The notes under the pieces are model-generated. The model ran no database searches and was not told where the DNA came from. It saw only the letters and a list, made by a program, of their open reading frames with translations. A program made the position numbers and the translations under genes. From positions 230,527 through 294,526 of the forward strand of contig KE159538.1 in assembly GCA_000403215.2 (NCBI GenBank): DNA of 64,000 nt, given 5' to 3'. Within the stretch, counting starts at the first letter, position 1. Each line of letters begins with the position of its first letter. Shown here in pieces: positions 1 through 8,449 of the stretch. Source of the stretch: Lachnospiraceae bacterium A4 (GTDB lineage: Bacteria > Bacillota > Clostridia > Lachnospirales > Lachnospiraceae).

Positions 1-830
1 CTCTTCCAAAAGGACAGCAAGCGCAACCAGTACGTTTGAATCCGTATTCACTATAACACTTACTATGTATTATATTATAATGTTCATCATATTCTATTTT
101 ATCTATATCCTTATACCAAAATAACGGTCTGTAATTATCATATCCGCTTCCATTTTTGTCAAAGCAACTCTTATAAGCAGTTGATCTAACTCCTCCCTCT
201 GCTTTTCTTACACCCACTATTTGTAAGTCATAATCATTTTCACTTAATAATTTATGGGCAACATCTTTTTTAGCATATTTGCAACATAAATTTGATATTT
301 GAAAAGTTGGTGGATTTTTAATCAGAAATTCTTTTAACCATTTATTTTGTTTAATATTAAATGCAGGTGATTTTTTCTTATTACACCACCATTCTAATGC
401 CGATTTACATTTTGGATATTCTGAATATAATTCATCAAAATCTCTATCTTCAAACTTGAAATGATATTTCTGTAATCGTCTTATCATCTCACTGACATGT
501 TTTGAAATAAAAGGTTGACCATATTGTTTACAAGTCAACGGAATTGGTTTTATAGCTTTATATTCTTTAATCTCTACTTCATATTTATCTTCAAGATATC
601 TTAAATGGTCTTTTGTTGCTTGATACTCCAAACCAGTATCAAACCATACATACTCAATTTTATTGTCTTTGTCACATTTTGTACAAATATCCAACATTAC
701 ATCACTATCTGATCCCCCAGATATTGAGCAAACTATTTTCTTATATTGGGTACTGTTTATTTTTGACCATGCTCTTACTAAATTATCACCTATTGTCTGG
801 TTCTGCGGAGCATTACTAATTAATTCCATC
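1..830 (-). CDS. PP-loop (PAPS-reductase-like) protein, partial
   Basis: The reverse strand reads continuously from about 830 to the window edge, so the C-terminus is missing. Near the N-terminus is the PP-loop signature SISGGSDSD, typical of the PAPS reductase/DndC/ATP-pyrophosphatase superfamily, which binds and cleaves ATP. It is followed by a YVWFDTGLEY segment characteristic of phage and plasmid members, then Cys-rich motifs (LCCKYAKK, TGCACCPFG) that may hold an Fe-S cluster or zinc. The ATG at 830 has no ribosome binding site. The frame stays open upstream, where an AAGGA precedes an in-frame ATA codon, so the true start is uncertain. The gene lies next to a DNA methyltransferase, so a role in nucleic-acid modification is possible. 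The substrate is not known. Confidence 0.75.
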
Positions 831-1157
831 AGATCAGCAGGTTTTGAATTTATATTTTTATCTTTTCCTTGCAATTACTGTATTTACAAGGTATGCGCAT
901 ACATATTACCTAGAATTACTTGTATATCTCCTTTCATAGTCTACTGAATTGCTGATTTTTTATTGACATTTGCAACTGCCAATAAAAATATAATTTCTTC
1001 TGCTTACTCTATTTCATCTTCTATACAGCGGATAATTTTACCGATGAAATTGGCTTTCTATTGGGTATCACACCCATTTTATGTAGACAACATTGTGTAC
1101 ATAAGGCATTAGAAGTACCTCTATCCAATAGTCCTTAAAAGACATTTTGGAATACTT

Positions 1158-1994
1158 TTATTTATTTTCTTTCACACATTCCATAATTCTATTTTTGCCA
1201 GTATTAAATATCTCTTCATCATTCTCAATACAGATAATCTTCCTGCCTGTCCTAATGGCAGCCACACCAGTTGTCATACTACCAGCCGTTGAATCAAGCA
1301 CAGTATCACCCTCATTTGTATAGGTTTTAATTATTTCTTCTACTAAGGCTACTGGCTTTTGAGTTGGAGTTAATGCACACTTTTGGGTATCTTTGGCGAA
1401 TAGCCAAACTGACTTAGGAAATCTCTCTGTACTGTCATATGTATGATTTTTGATTTCGTTGTAATTTGTTGACTGCTTACTATTTCTTTTGTGGGACGCT
1501 GTACTAACTTTTCTGATATGTCCGTTTGTTTTCTGAGGATTATACGTTGGTTGTTTCTTATAGAAAACACACATATCCTCATGATATCTCATTGGCATTC
1601 TATTAGCATTCTGGAACCCTGTAGGTTGTGTTTTCTCCCAAATGAGATTGTATTTCCACATCTCACGGTTGCTCTCCATAAGATCAGCGGTAAACATACC
1701 GTTTGCAAATAGAATAATTGCGCCATTATCTTTAATGATTCTTTTATATTGAGTCCATAACCCCATAGACTTATTTTCTTCAAAATACGAAAGTGCACCA
1801 TTATAATCAGTTTCTCCTTGCTTATAACACCACAAAAGAAAATCATCTTTATAAAATACCTTTGGTTTCTTTCTCACTTCTAAAGTTATATAGTCATTAA
1901 ATGGAATTACTATATCCCAAGCATTCCTGGCGGTCTGCCCAAACGGAAGATCTGTGATAATTGCATCTATAGATCTATCAGGAATATCATCCAT
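1158..1994 (-). CDS. DNA methyltransferase (N4/N6 amino class), N-terminus disturbed
   Basis: The protein has the catalytic motif IITDLPFGQ (a variant of DPPY) near the N-terminus and a SAM-binding segment DTVLDSTAGSMTTGVAA near the C-terminus, the order of beta-class amino methyltransferases. Such enzymes methylate adenine N6 or cytosine N4. The reading frame continues upstream of the ATG at 1994 with the typical leading sequence YELWQGDCLKLM, so this ATG is probably internal. No ATG, GTG or TTG lies in frame further up. A well-placed ATG with a GAGGTG site near 2055 is out of frame, and one extra A in the AAAA run near 2042 would join it. The N-terminus is therefore frameshifted by mutation or sequence error. 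No restriction partner is visible. Confidence 0.75.
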   Translation of the reverse strand: MDDIPDRSIDAIITDLPFGQTARNAWDIVIPFNDYITLEVRKKPKVFYKDDFLLWCYKQGETDYNGALSYFEENKSMGLWTQYKRIIKDNGAIILFANGMFTADLMESNREMWKYNLIWEKTQPTGFQNANRMPMRYHEDMCVFYKKQPTYNPQKTNGHIRKVSTASHKRNSKQSTNYNEIKNHTYDSTERFPKSVWLFAKDTQKCALTPTQKPVALVEEIIKTYTNEGDTVLDSTAGSMTTGVAAIRTGRKIICIENDEEIFNTGKNRIMECVKENK

Positions 1995-2113
1995 TAGTTT
2001 TAGACAATCACCTTGCCATAATTCATAATTATTATTCTCAAATATTTTCTTTCCCAGAAAGGCATGATCACCTCACGGCTGCAGCACCTTTGTTCCTTTC
2101 TGTGTTATTTCTC

Positions 2114-2317
2114 TTAAACTTCCTTAATTTTATCTGCCAACATATTTATCAATCTTGCACCATGCGGATATAACGCATTTTCCATTACTATGTAATCTAA
2201 TTGCATCATTCCTCTACCTTGATTTTCTTCAATAATATCTGCTAATATATTGAAAAAATCTGCTTGTTGCGCTGAATCCATATTCCAGAACTCTTCAGCT
2301 AATTCCTGTGGATTCAT
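2114..2317 (-). CDS. Small acidic protein of unknown function
   Basis: A 67-residue protein starting MNPQELAEEFWNMDS, predicted mainly helical and acidic, without a recognised domain. A GAGGAGG site lies about 30 bases upstream, farther than usual. It sits in the minus-strand series with the downstream methyltransferase. Similar short proteins are common in clostridial phages and plasmids, but I cannot assign a role. Confidence 0.55.
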   Translation of the reverse strand: MNPQELAEEFWNMDSAQQADFFNILADIIEENQGRGMMQLDYIVMENALYPHGARLINMLADKIKEV

Positions 2318-2377
2318 TTCTATATTAACTTCTCTTGTTACTATTTCTTTTCGCCTCCTCTGGATGAAACAGATTTT

Positions 2378-2581
2378 TCATTCAGTATATCCAAACTCAA
2401 ACATAATTGATTTTATTTGATCCTCATTATAAGCATACTGTTTTGGATATCTATACTCTGCTATTTCATAAGCCATAGATTCTATAATTTCTTTCATCTC
2501 TTCTTTACAATTATCATATCCTTCCTGATATCCTAAATCTTTTCCTGATTCATACATAATAGTTTCATTACTATCAATCAT
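2378..2581 (-). CDS. Small hypothetical protein
   Basis: A 67-residue acidic, probably helical protein beginning MIDSNETIMYESGKDLGY. The ATG at 2581 is preferred over a GTG at 2608 because AAAAGGAT lies seven bases before it. It contains a GYQEGYDN stretch and no known domain. It is the first gene of the minus-strand group reading away from the retron-like island. Function unknown. Confidence 0.55.
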   Translation of the reverse strand: MIDSNETIMYESGKDLGYQEGYDNCKEEMKEIIESMAYEIAEYRYPKQYAYNEDQIKSIMFEFGYTE

Positions 2582-2819
2582 TTTTTTATCCTTTTCGCAC
2601 TTGACCACCTATCAGAATGCTCAAGGCACAAACTTGAACATTCCTCATAAGAAAGGAGGTCAAAATGAAAACAACGAAATTTATCTGATTGAGTGATTGA
2701 ACACTCTGGTAGATAGTCAAGTGTATGTTTATATTTCTTCTTTTCAATTACTGCTTTTTCTAATTACATGATTATCACCTATTTATAAAAATTTAATAGA
2801 GCTTATGTTTGCTTTCCAA

Positions 2820-2848
2820 TTGACATTTGGTACAAATTGGTATATAGT
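2820..2848 (+). promoter_or_regulatory. Sigma-A-type promoter of the retron-like island
   Basis: TTGACA (2820-2825), a 17-base spacer and TATAGT (2843-2848) on the plus strand. It faces away from the minus-strand genes on its left and is the only strong promoter ahead of the plus-strand RNA, membrane protein and reverse transcriptase. Confidence 0.8.
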
Positions 2849-3092
2849 TATAGACATCAGTGTTATATAGCAGATTTACTCCCGTTTGGTTCGTTATTTT
2901 ATGTAACGAATGGATGCTCAATAATTTATGAGCATTTTTTTAAGAGGGACAGGCTCTGTACCACCCCTCTACACCCCAACAGCACCAAGCGTCATATATT
3001 CGTTTACATACTTCTTTTAAAGAAGTATAGTAAAGTGCTTCTAGGGAGAGGTAATTTTGCTGGTGTAAGATAGATATACGCTATAACCATAT
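2842..3092 (+). ncRNA. Candidate retron msr-msd RNA
   Basis: About 250 bases with no convincing gene lie between the promoter and the retron reverse transcriptase operon. The ends can pair: ATATAGTTATAG (2842-2853) with CTATAACCATAT (3081-3092), 11 of 12 positions, like retron a1/a2 repeats. Inside are hairpins at about 2899-2918 (TTCGTTA/TAACGAA), 2912-2937 (ATGCTCA/TGAGCAT followed by seven T), 2943-2970 (AGAGGG/CCCTCT) and 3002-3035 (TTTAC.TACTTC/GAAGTA..GTAAA). An ATAGC near 2870 is a possible branching guanosine. One doubt: the promoter's -10 overlaps the proposed a1, so the transcript may begin just inside it. The T-run hairpin may also end a shorter RNA. Confidence 0.55.
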
Positions 3093-3160
3093 CTCTTTGT
3101 TATTTGAGGATTAGGGAGACTCCATTATGGAGCCAATATAATAACAAGGAGGTGAAGCTC

Positions 3161-3340
3161 ATGAAAAAGGCGGATAAGTTTGAAATCACCATTGACATTC
3201 ACAAAAAGGTTCGTATTACTAAAAAAATGGTGATCATTTTTGTATCATTAATCGTTCTACTCACACTGATTATGTCTAACTGTAGTTCTGAAACATTAGC
3301 TGATATTATTCGCTTATTAATCAGCATTGTTTCTAACTAA
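3161..3340 (+). CDS. Small single-pass membrane protein, candidate retron effector
   Basis: A 59-residue protein with a basic N-terminal half (MKKADKFEITIDIHKKVRI) and one clear transmembrane helix, MVIIFVSLIVLLTLIM (about residues 23-38), then a short tail. AAGGAGGTGAAGCTC sits directly before the ATG at 3161. It lies between the structured RNA and the reverse transcriptase, 32 bases before the latter, so they are probably co-transcribed. Known retrons pair an RT and RNA with a toxic effector, some of them small membrane proteins (Ec48). By analogy this may be a membrane-active effector. That is inference; no effector family is recognised. Confidence 0.75.
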   Translation: MKKADKFEITIDIHKKVRITKKMVIIFVSLIVLLTLIMSNCSSETLADIIRLLISIVSN

Positions 3341-3372
3341 CACCAGCATTAATTAGAATATTGAGGTTAATT

Positions 3373-4344
3373 ATGATAGATCCAGTAAAATCCAATTTGT
3401 TTAAATTATCTTCAAAGAAATATTTAATGACACTATTAAATGTACCAACAAAAGAATATTTAAATCAAAACTTTACCGCAAAACAGATTAAGCCATATAT
3501 ACAAGCAAATCCAAAACCTCGCTTAATTGAAGTCCCTTCGGATTCTCTTAAAAAAATTCAGAAAAACATAAAATGTGAATTAAATAAAATAGAAGTTCCT
3601 TCCAATGTATTCTCTGGTATAAAAGGAAAATCTTATGTTGATAATGCTGTTATACACCAAAACTGTAATTTTCTTTTCAAAATAGACTTAACAGCATTTT
3701 TTCCATGCATAACTCGTGAAACAGTGTATAAATTTTTTAAAGTTGATTTAAAAACATCTTCTGATATAGCCAATATTCTCACTAATTTTGTTACTATCGA
3801 CTTAACTTTATGTGATATTCAGGAACCAGAACCTATTGAACAATTCCTTTTATCCAAGGGAATAAAAACTACAAATCATTTAATTTCTGGTTCTCCTGCA
3901 AGTCAAATCCTATCTTATTTAGCGAATCATAATATGTTTGATGAACTACAAAATTTTTGTGATAAAAATGATATAATTATGTCTATATATGTAGATGATA
4001 TTACTTTTTCTTCACAGCACGAAATTTCACATAAGCACAAAGAAATAATTTATAATATTATTTTCAAATATTTATATAGACTTTCAAGATCAAAAGTAAA
4101 ATACTACACAAGTATTTATCCAAAATCTGTTACTGGAGCTATCATTTCTCCTAATGGGAACCTCAGTATCCCTAACTCATTAAGCTATAAAGTAATAAAT
4201 GAATTGCGTAATTATAAGAATAATCCAAATGACGAACACTCTCAAAAGAGACTTCAGGGTTTAATAGTTGTTGCACAACAAACTGAACCAACAAAATTCA
4301 GTAATATTTATAATCATGTTCGCAATGCCACTATTAAAGCATAA
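3373..4344 (+). CDS. Retron-type reverse transcriptase
   Basis: A 323-residue RT. Retron hallmarks are visible in order: NAVIH (residues 91-95, the NAxxH motif), the first catalytic aspartate in FKIDLTAFFP (about 105), SGSPAS (172-177), YVDD (206-209) and VTG (253-255) in the C-terminal domain that recognises the msr RNA. Length is normal for stand-alone retron RTs. Start ATG at 3373 follows TTGAGGTTAATT. Retron RTs copy their own RNA into msDNA and guard a toxic partner as an anti-phage system; here the RNA candidate and a membrane protein lie upstream on the same strand. The 3' end overlaps the convergent gene at 4334 by 11 bases. Confidence 0.9.
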   Translation: MIDPVKSNLFKLSSKKYLMTLLNVPTKEYLNQNFTAKQIKPYIQANPKPRLIEVPSDSLKKIQKNIKCELNKIEVPSNVFSGIKGKSYVDNAVIHQNCNFLFKIDLTAFFPCITRETVYKFFKVDLKTSSDIANILTNFVTIDLTLCDIQEPEPIEQFLLSKGIKTTNHLISGSPASQILSYLANHNMFDELQNFCDKNDIIMSIYVDDITFSSQHEISHKHKEIIYNIIFKYLYRLSRSKVKYYTSIYPKSVTGAIISPNGNLSIPNSLSYKVINELRNYKNNPNDEHSQKRLQGLIVVAQQTEPTKFSNIYNHVRNATIKA

Positions 4345-4768
4345 TTTTTAATCCACTAAAATCTGAATCCTTGAAAGTTTTATTCTTAAATTGCACCAAA
4401 CACAATCTATTTTTATACATTCCAAGAATTGATTGTGTAATACTATTTCTCTTTTCTAGTACATTCAAATACAGCTTTAGATAAAATGGTTTATCATTCT
4501 CTTTACACCACTCAATCAATTCATACACTTCTTTGTTTTCTGTCATAGAATTAGTATCTTCATTTATTTCTTTTTCAGGTGCTTCTTTTTCTACTAACTC
4601 AAAATACTTTTCAAATTCGTTATAAGACATACACCCAAGATGACAGCCACCAAATTTGAAACTAATAACACCATCTTCTGATATATCTGTTACTTCACAA
4701 ACTTCTCCAATGTGATCAAATACTCCCATTGGCTTAATCAATCTAATCTCATTCCCTTTTGTAATCAT
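4334..4768 (-). CDS. Hypothetical protein, 144 aa
   Basis: The N-terminal half (MITKGNEIRLIKPMGVFDHIGEVCEVTDI) resembles a small beta-barrel, and the C-terminal half is basic. No named family is recognised. Its start overlaps the stop of the PcfJ-like gene upstream (4765-4768), so the two are translationally coupled. Its last codons overlap the convergent retron RT gene. Confidence 0.6.
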   Translation of the reverse strand: MITKGNEIRLIKPMGVFDHIGEVCEVTDISEDGVISFKFGGCHLGCMSYNEFEKYFELVEKEAPEKEINEDTNSMTENKEVYELIEWCKENDKPFYLKLYLNVLEKRNSITQSILGMYKNRLCLVQFKNKTFKDSDFSGLKIML

Positions 4769-5739
4769 GCTACTTTCCTTTCTTTATCTGCAAATTTTTT
4801 ATTCCATTTATCAATAGCCTCTTGATCTTCTGATGTTACAGGATCATTAAATCTTCTTCTAGCTTGTACAATGTGATTGTTTCGTACTTCGATAGTGACA
4901 AGACTCTCTTTGGGGTTAGATTTCTTACGCAAAAACATAATATGGCATTCTCCATCAATAACTTTATCTATGTAAGAAGCTACACAATTGTTTTGTGCTA
5001 CTGCCTCATCCTTAATATCCTGGGTGCTATCAGGATAAATAAACTGATAATCTCCAAATGCACATTCTAAATTCTTATCTATTCTTGTCTTAAATATCTC
5101 CTCAGAAAATTCTTTCTTCAGTCTGTTATAATTTCTACATGCAATCTTATGTGTAGTAAGAAAATTCCGTGGATATTTATCAAATTTAGGACTGATCGTA
5201 TTCATCATTCTCGCATAATCCACCAATTCACCAAGCAAATGATTCATATCCTCTATTGCCTCAAAAGTTTTTAGAGTATCAATATATATCAACAATGCTT
5301 TTGGGTTATATCCGTATTCTTCAGTCAACTTGTTAAAATAGGAATAGTAATTACTAATTCCATCGGCATAATCATAATTTTCTCTGCTTAAAATTTTATT
5401 AATGTCTTCATCTGTTAAAGATATATAATCAAGCTGATACGCCAAATAATGAGCATCAGGATTTCTTTTCCAATAATCACAAAATCTATCTGATATTTTT
5501 ATTTGTCTATCTCTAGCAATTTTGATTAAAGATTTTGGAATGTCATTAATTGTTTTTGTGAAATTTCTGTCTACAATACTATCGAATCCAGCCGAAAAAA
5601 TCTGTTCAAACTTTGAATACTGTGGAACTTTTGAAAGAATTGTGCCTACATTTGATATGTAATTTGGGTATCTATTCTGCACAAATTTTAGGAATTTAGC
5701 ATATTTCTCATCAGTACAATACTCAATTATTTGATTCAT
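4765..5739 (-). CDS. PcfJ-like protein
   Basis: The C-terminal part has the PcfJ-like signature: NCVASYIDKVIDGECHIMFL, then SLVTIEV, IVQARRRFNDP and a final EAIDKWNKKF. PcfJ was named in the conjugative plasmid pCF10 and the domain is widespread in Firmicutes plasmids and phages; its biochemical role is unclear. The frame continues upstream of the ATG at 5739 for 49 codons (…VYKEKQFLIFDFEDG…), and those residues look family-typical. The longest supported start is an ATA at 5886, directly after AGAGGTGATAG, so the protein may be 373 residues with a non-canonical or mutated start. Confidence 0.75.
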   Translation of the reverse strand: MNQIIEYCTDEKYAKFLKFVQNRYPNYISNVGTILSKVPQYSKFEQIFSAGFDSIVDRNFTKTINDIPKSLIKIARDRQIKISDRFCDYWKRNPDAHYLAYQLDYISLTDEDINKILSRENYDYADGISNYYSYFNKLTEEYGYNPKALLIYIDTLKTFEAIEDMNHLLGELVDYARMMNTISPKFDKYPRNFLTTHKIACRNYNRLKKEFSEEIFKTRIDKNLECAFGDYQFIYPDSTQDIKDEAVAQNNCVASYIDKVIDGECHIMFLRKKSNPKESLVTIEVRNNHIVQARRRFNDPVTSEDQEAIDKWNKKFADKERKVA

Positions 5740-5922
5740 TGTTATACCTGATAATTGGCTCTGTAATCCTTTTACTGGTTTACCTTTGATTCCTATACAA
5801 GTTTTTGTTGCAAAATCATATTTTACAGTTCTTCCATCTTCAAAATCAAATATTAGGAACTGCTTTTCTTTGTAAACTCTCGTTATCTATCACCTCTTTT
5901 CTGCCTTGAAATCTCGATTTCA

Positions 5923-6174
5923 TCACTCTACTTCGATTAACACTTCTCCTTCTTCATCAAGTAGCTTTTCACCTTTTTCAAGATAAACTATTCTATCTGT
6001 CATTGATTCTGAAAAACTCATTGCCTGTAAAAAATATTTAAACTCATCTAACAGCCAATCAATTCTTCCTATTTCTTCTTCATCTCCAGTGAAAGTTTTC
6101 TTTAGTGAAACAGATTCACCATTCTCGTTTGTAAAAGAGAATGATATTTTACCAATTATTTCTTTGCTATTCAT
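5923..6174 (-). CDS. Small acidic hypothetical protein
   Basis: An 83-residue protein, acidic at the C-terminus (EKLLDEEGEVLIEVE), predicted beta then helix. One base separates its start from the stop of the DHH gene upstream, so the two are probably coupled. No domain recognised. Confidence 0.6.
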   Translation of the reverse strand: MNSKEIIGKISFSFTNENGESVSLKKTFTGDEEEIGRIDWLLDEFKYFLQAMSFSESMTDRIVYLEKGEKLLDEEGEVLIEVE

Positions 6175-6175
6175 T

Positions 6176-7066
6176 TTAATTTACCTCACATCTCAAAATC
6201 AGTTTATCCATATTAAATCCTGCCGCTCCTCTGTGACCTCCACCACCATATTTCTTTGCAATATTAGAAACATCCACAGTTTTTGAATACATACTATATG
6301 TCCATGTACCATTCCTTCCATTGAATGAAAATGGCATTAAAATATCATATGAATCGTCATCCACAGATTTAAACCAATCACTACCAGCAAGTCCAACATT
6401 CATTGCATACACTTTATATCCCTCAAATTCTGTTTCAAAACCTTTGGACTCACAGTATTCTTTTGCAAAACTATCACGATACTTGATGATTACTTTTCCT
6501 TCTTCAATATATTTATTCTCCGCATCATCATCTAAAAGGTTATACCAAATCTCGTTATCTGGGCTTTTATCGTATGCATCAAATCCCATATGAAAATATC
6601 TTGTATCATCACCATATTCAAAAGCCCATACATCATAATCAGCGATATATTTTGTAAACATAGGTGCATCTTTTGTCATAGAAATATCAAATTTTTTCGG
6701 ATTGCCACCTCCTCTTTCAGTCATATGATGTAACCAACAATATGTAAGCATACAACCGGCTATCCCGTCATATCTAATTCCACGAATAGGAATTTCAAAA
6801 TCCGTATATCTTTCTATTGCTGATTTATGATGATCAATCCAGGTTACATCTTTTGTTATTTCTAACAGTTTTCTCATTTCGTCTGGCATAATTGAATAGT
6901 CAACAATATATACCTGCTCATTAGGATTTATCTTGTCAAAAGAAAATTCCATTCCATAATTGATAGGAATAAATTCTGACTCATATCCATCATATACTCC
7001 TGCACTTAAATACACCCAAAATGCAGCACATTTCCCATCATCATCTACATGATAAAAACACTTCAA
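6176..7066 (-). CDS. DHH-family phosphoesterase
   Basis: A 296-residue protein with the DHH superfamily motifs in order: HVDDDG (6-11), DYS (56-58), DHH (78-80), and the DHHA1-type substrate motif GGGGHRGAAGF near the C-terminus (274-284). The family includes RecJ, oligoribonucleases NrnA/NrnB and cyclic dinucleotide phosphodiesterases; it uses two metals to cut phosphodiester bonds. A separate RecJ OB domain is absent, so a small-substrate enzyme such as a nanoRNase is more likely. It lies 15 bases downstream of the CCA-type nucleotidyltransferase in one operon. Confidence 0.85.
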   Translation of the reverse strand: MKCFYHVDDDGKCAAFWVYLSAGVYDGYESEFIPINYGMEFSFDKINPNEQVYIVDYSIMPDEMRKLLEITKDVTWIDHHKSAIERYTDFEIPIRGIRYDGIAGCMLTYCWLHHMTERGGGNPKKFDISMTKDAPMFTKYIADYDVWAFEYGDDTRYFHMGFDAYDKSPDNEIWYNLLDDDAENKYIEEGKVIIKYRDSFAKEYCESKGFETEFEGYKVYAMNVGLAGSDWFKSVDDDSYDILMPFSFNGRNGTWTYSMYSKTVDVSNIAKKYGGGGHRGAAGFNMDKLILRCEVN

Positions 7067-7081
7067 ATTATCAAACCCTCC

Positions 7082-8449
7082 TTAAAATTTTATCCAACCA
7101 TCTCTAACACCTGTCATCCAATAAACCAAATCATCTTTATTATTTTCTAATTCTCCATCTATAACACGTTTCAGTATCTCATTCAACCAATACCCAATAT
7201 CTTTACCTTCTTTGAGTTTCATCACCTCTTTTACATCGTTACCATTAACCGCTAAATCCTTTAATGAGAAACAAGATTTCTCAGATAATATTTCTTCAAG
7301 AATATTTTCTATATTATTTACTTTCTCTATCCGAGATTCTTCATAATCCGGTTTCTGCCCTTTAATATCTGCTTTTCTGATCTCCAGCAACCGTCTAAAT
7401 TGTTTTTCACCAATTTTATTGAGCCATCTCTTAACGTACTTATTTCCTACCTCAAAAGTCGCATCATGATAATAAACAAGTTCTACTACATTATTTCTCG
7501 TTTCATTATCAAACCTAAGACGTTTCATAATAGAGTCTGTAATTTCAGCACTTACCTTTCCGTGACCTTTAAAATGTCTAATACCATCTTCCCCATCTTG
7601 GTAGGAATGTGGTTTGCCGAAATCATGAAAGAAAACAGCAAATCTAACCACTAAATCATCAGACTCACATTTCTCTATTGCATGGACTGTATGATCGAAT
7701 ACATCATATGCATGATATGGATTATTTTGTTGGAAACCTATCAAGTCTTTTAATTCTGGGATAAATAAGGAAAATACGTTTGGATATAAAACTAATTCAA
7801 CACAGAATTGTTCAGAAGCAACTATTTTACAAAATTCACTATTAATTCTCTCAATTGAGATGTTCTTTAGTCTGTCATATTGTCGTTCTATTTCAAACAT
7901 TGTTTCTGGGAGTCCTGCAAAACCTAGTTGTGCTTCAAATCTTATTGCTCTCAATATCCTCAAAGCGTCTTCGTTGAACCTGTCTTCTGCGGAGCCAACG
8001 CATCGAATCTTTTTATATTTGATATCCTCCATGCCATTAAACGGATCAATTAAACCAGTTTTAGGATTGTATGCCATAGCATTAATCGTAAAATCTCTTC
8101 TCCGTAAATCTTCAACCAGATTCTTTGTAAATGTTACATTGTCAGGTCTACGATTATCAGAATAATCTCCATCAATCCGATAAGTTGTAACTTCAAATGG
8201 TTCTTTATTTATCAGAATCGTTACTGTACCGTGTTGCAAACCAGTAGGAATAATTTCTTCATCAGGAAACGCTTTTAATATCTCATCTGGTGTGGCAGAT
8301 GTGCAAATATCATAGTCGTGAGGTTTTCTTCCCAATACGCTATCTCTTACACATCCACCCACCATATATGCCTCATGTCCGCATTTCTCTAATTCCTGTA
8401 TGATGTAATTTACTGGTGCCGGAACTTCTACATTAATTCTTTTCATCAA
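7082..8449 (-). CDS. CCA-adding enzyme / poly(A) polymerase family nucleotidyltransferase
   Basis: A 455-residue class II tRNA nucleotidyltransferase. Visible motifs: MVGGCVRDSVLG (29-40), the metal-binding DYD (45-47), RRDFTINAMAYN (about 111-122) and an HD domain, FHDFGKPHSYQ, in the middle. Family members add or repair the CCA end of tRNAs; the RRDFTINAMA motif and HD domain are shared by both CCA-adding and poly(A)-adding members, so specificity is not settled. Two possible ATGs (8449, 8446) overlap the end of the gene upstream, implying coupling. With a Thg1-like enzyme and a tRNA lacking encoded CCA in the same window, tRNA end maintenance is plausible. Confidence 0.88.
   Translation of the reverse strand: MMKRINVEVPAPVNYIIQELEKCGHEAYMVGGCVRDSVLGRKPHDYDICTSATPDEILKAFPDEEIIPTGLQHGTVTILINKEPFEVTTYRIDGDYSDNRRPDNVTFTKNLVEDLRRRDFTINAMAYNPKTGLIDPFNGMEDIKYKKIRCVGSAEDRFNEDALRILRAIRFEAQLGFAGLPETMFEIERQYDRLKNISIERINSEFCKIVASEQFCVELVLYPNVFSLFIPELKDLIGFQQNNPYHAYDVFDHTVHAIEKCESDDLVVRFAVFFHDFGKPHSYQDGEDGIRHFKGHGKVSAEITDSIMKRLRFDNETRNNVVELVYYHDATFEVGNKYVKRWLNKIGEKQFRRLLEIRKADIKGQKPDYEESRIEKVNNIENILEEILSEKSCFSLKDLAVNGNDVKEVMKLKEGKDIGYWLNEILKRVIDGELENNKDDLVYWMTGVRDGWIKF

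Noticed and set aside
613-947. Plus-strand frames at the left edge
   Set aside because: Antisense to the PP-loop gene, which has recognisable motifs on the minus strand.
2665-2688. Seven-codon plus-strand frame after GAAAGGAGGTCAAA
   Set aside because: The ribosome site is good but there is no promoter or conserved context; too short to support.
2837-3073. 78-codon plus-strand frame in the retron leader
   Set aside because: No ribosome site, crosses several RNA hairpins, and composition is unlike a protein; better explained as structured RNA.
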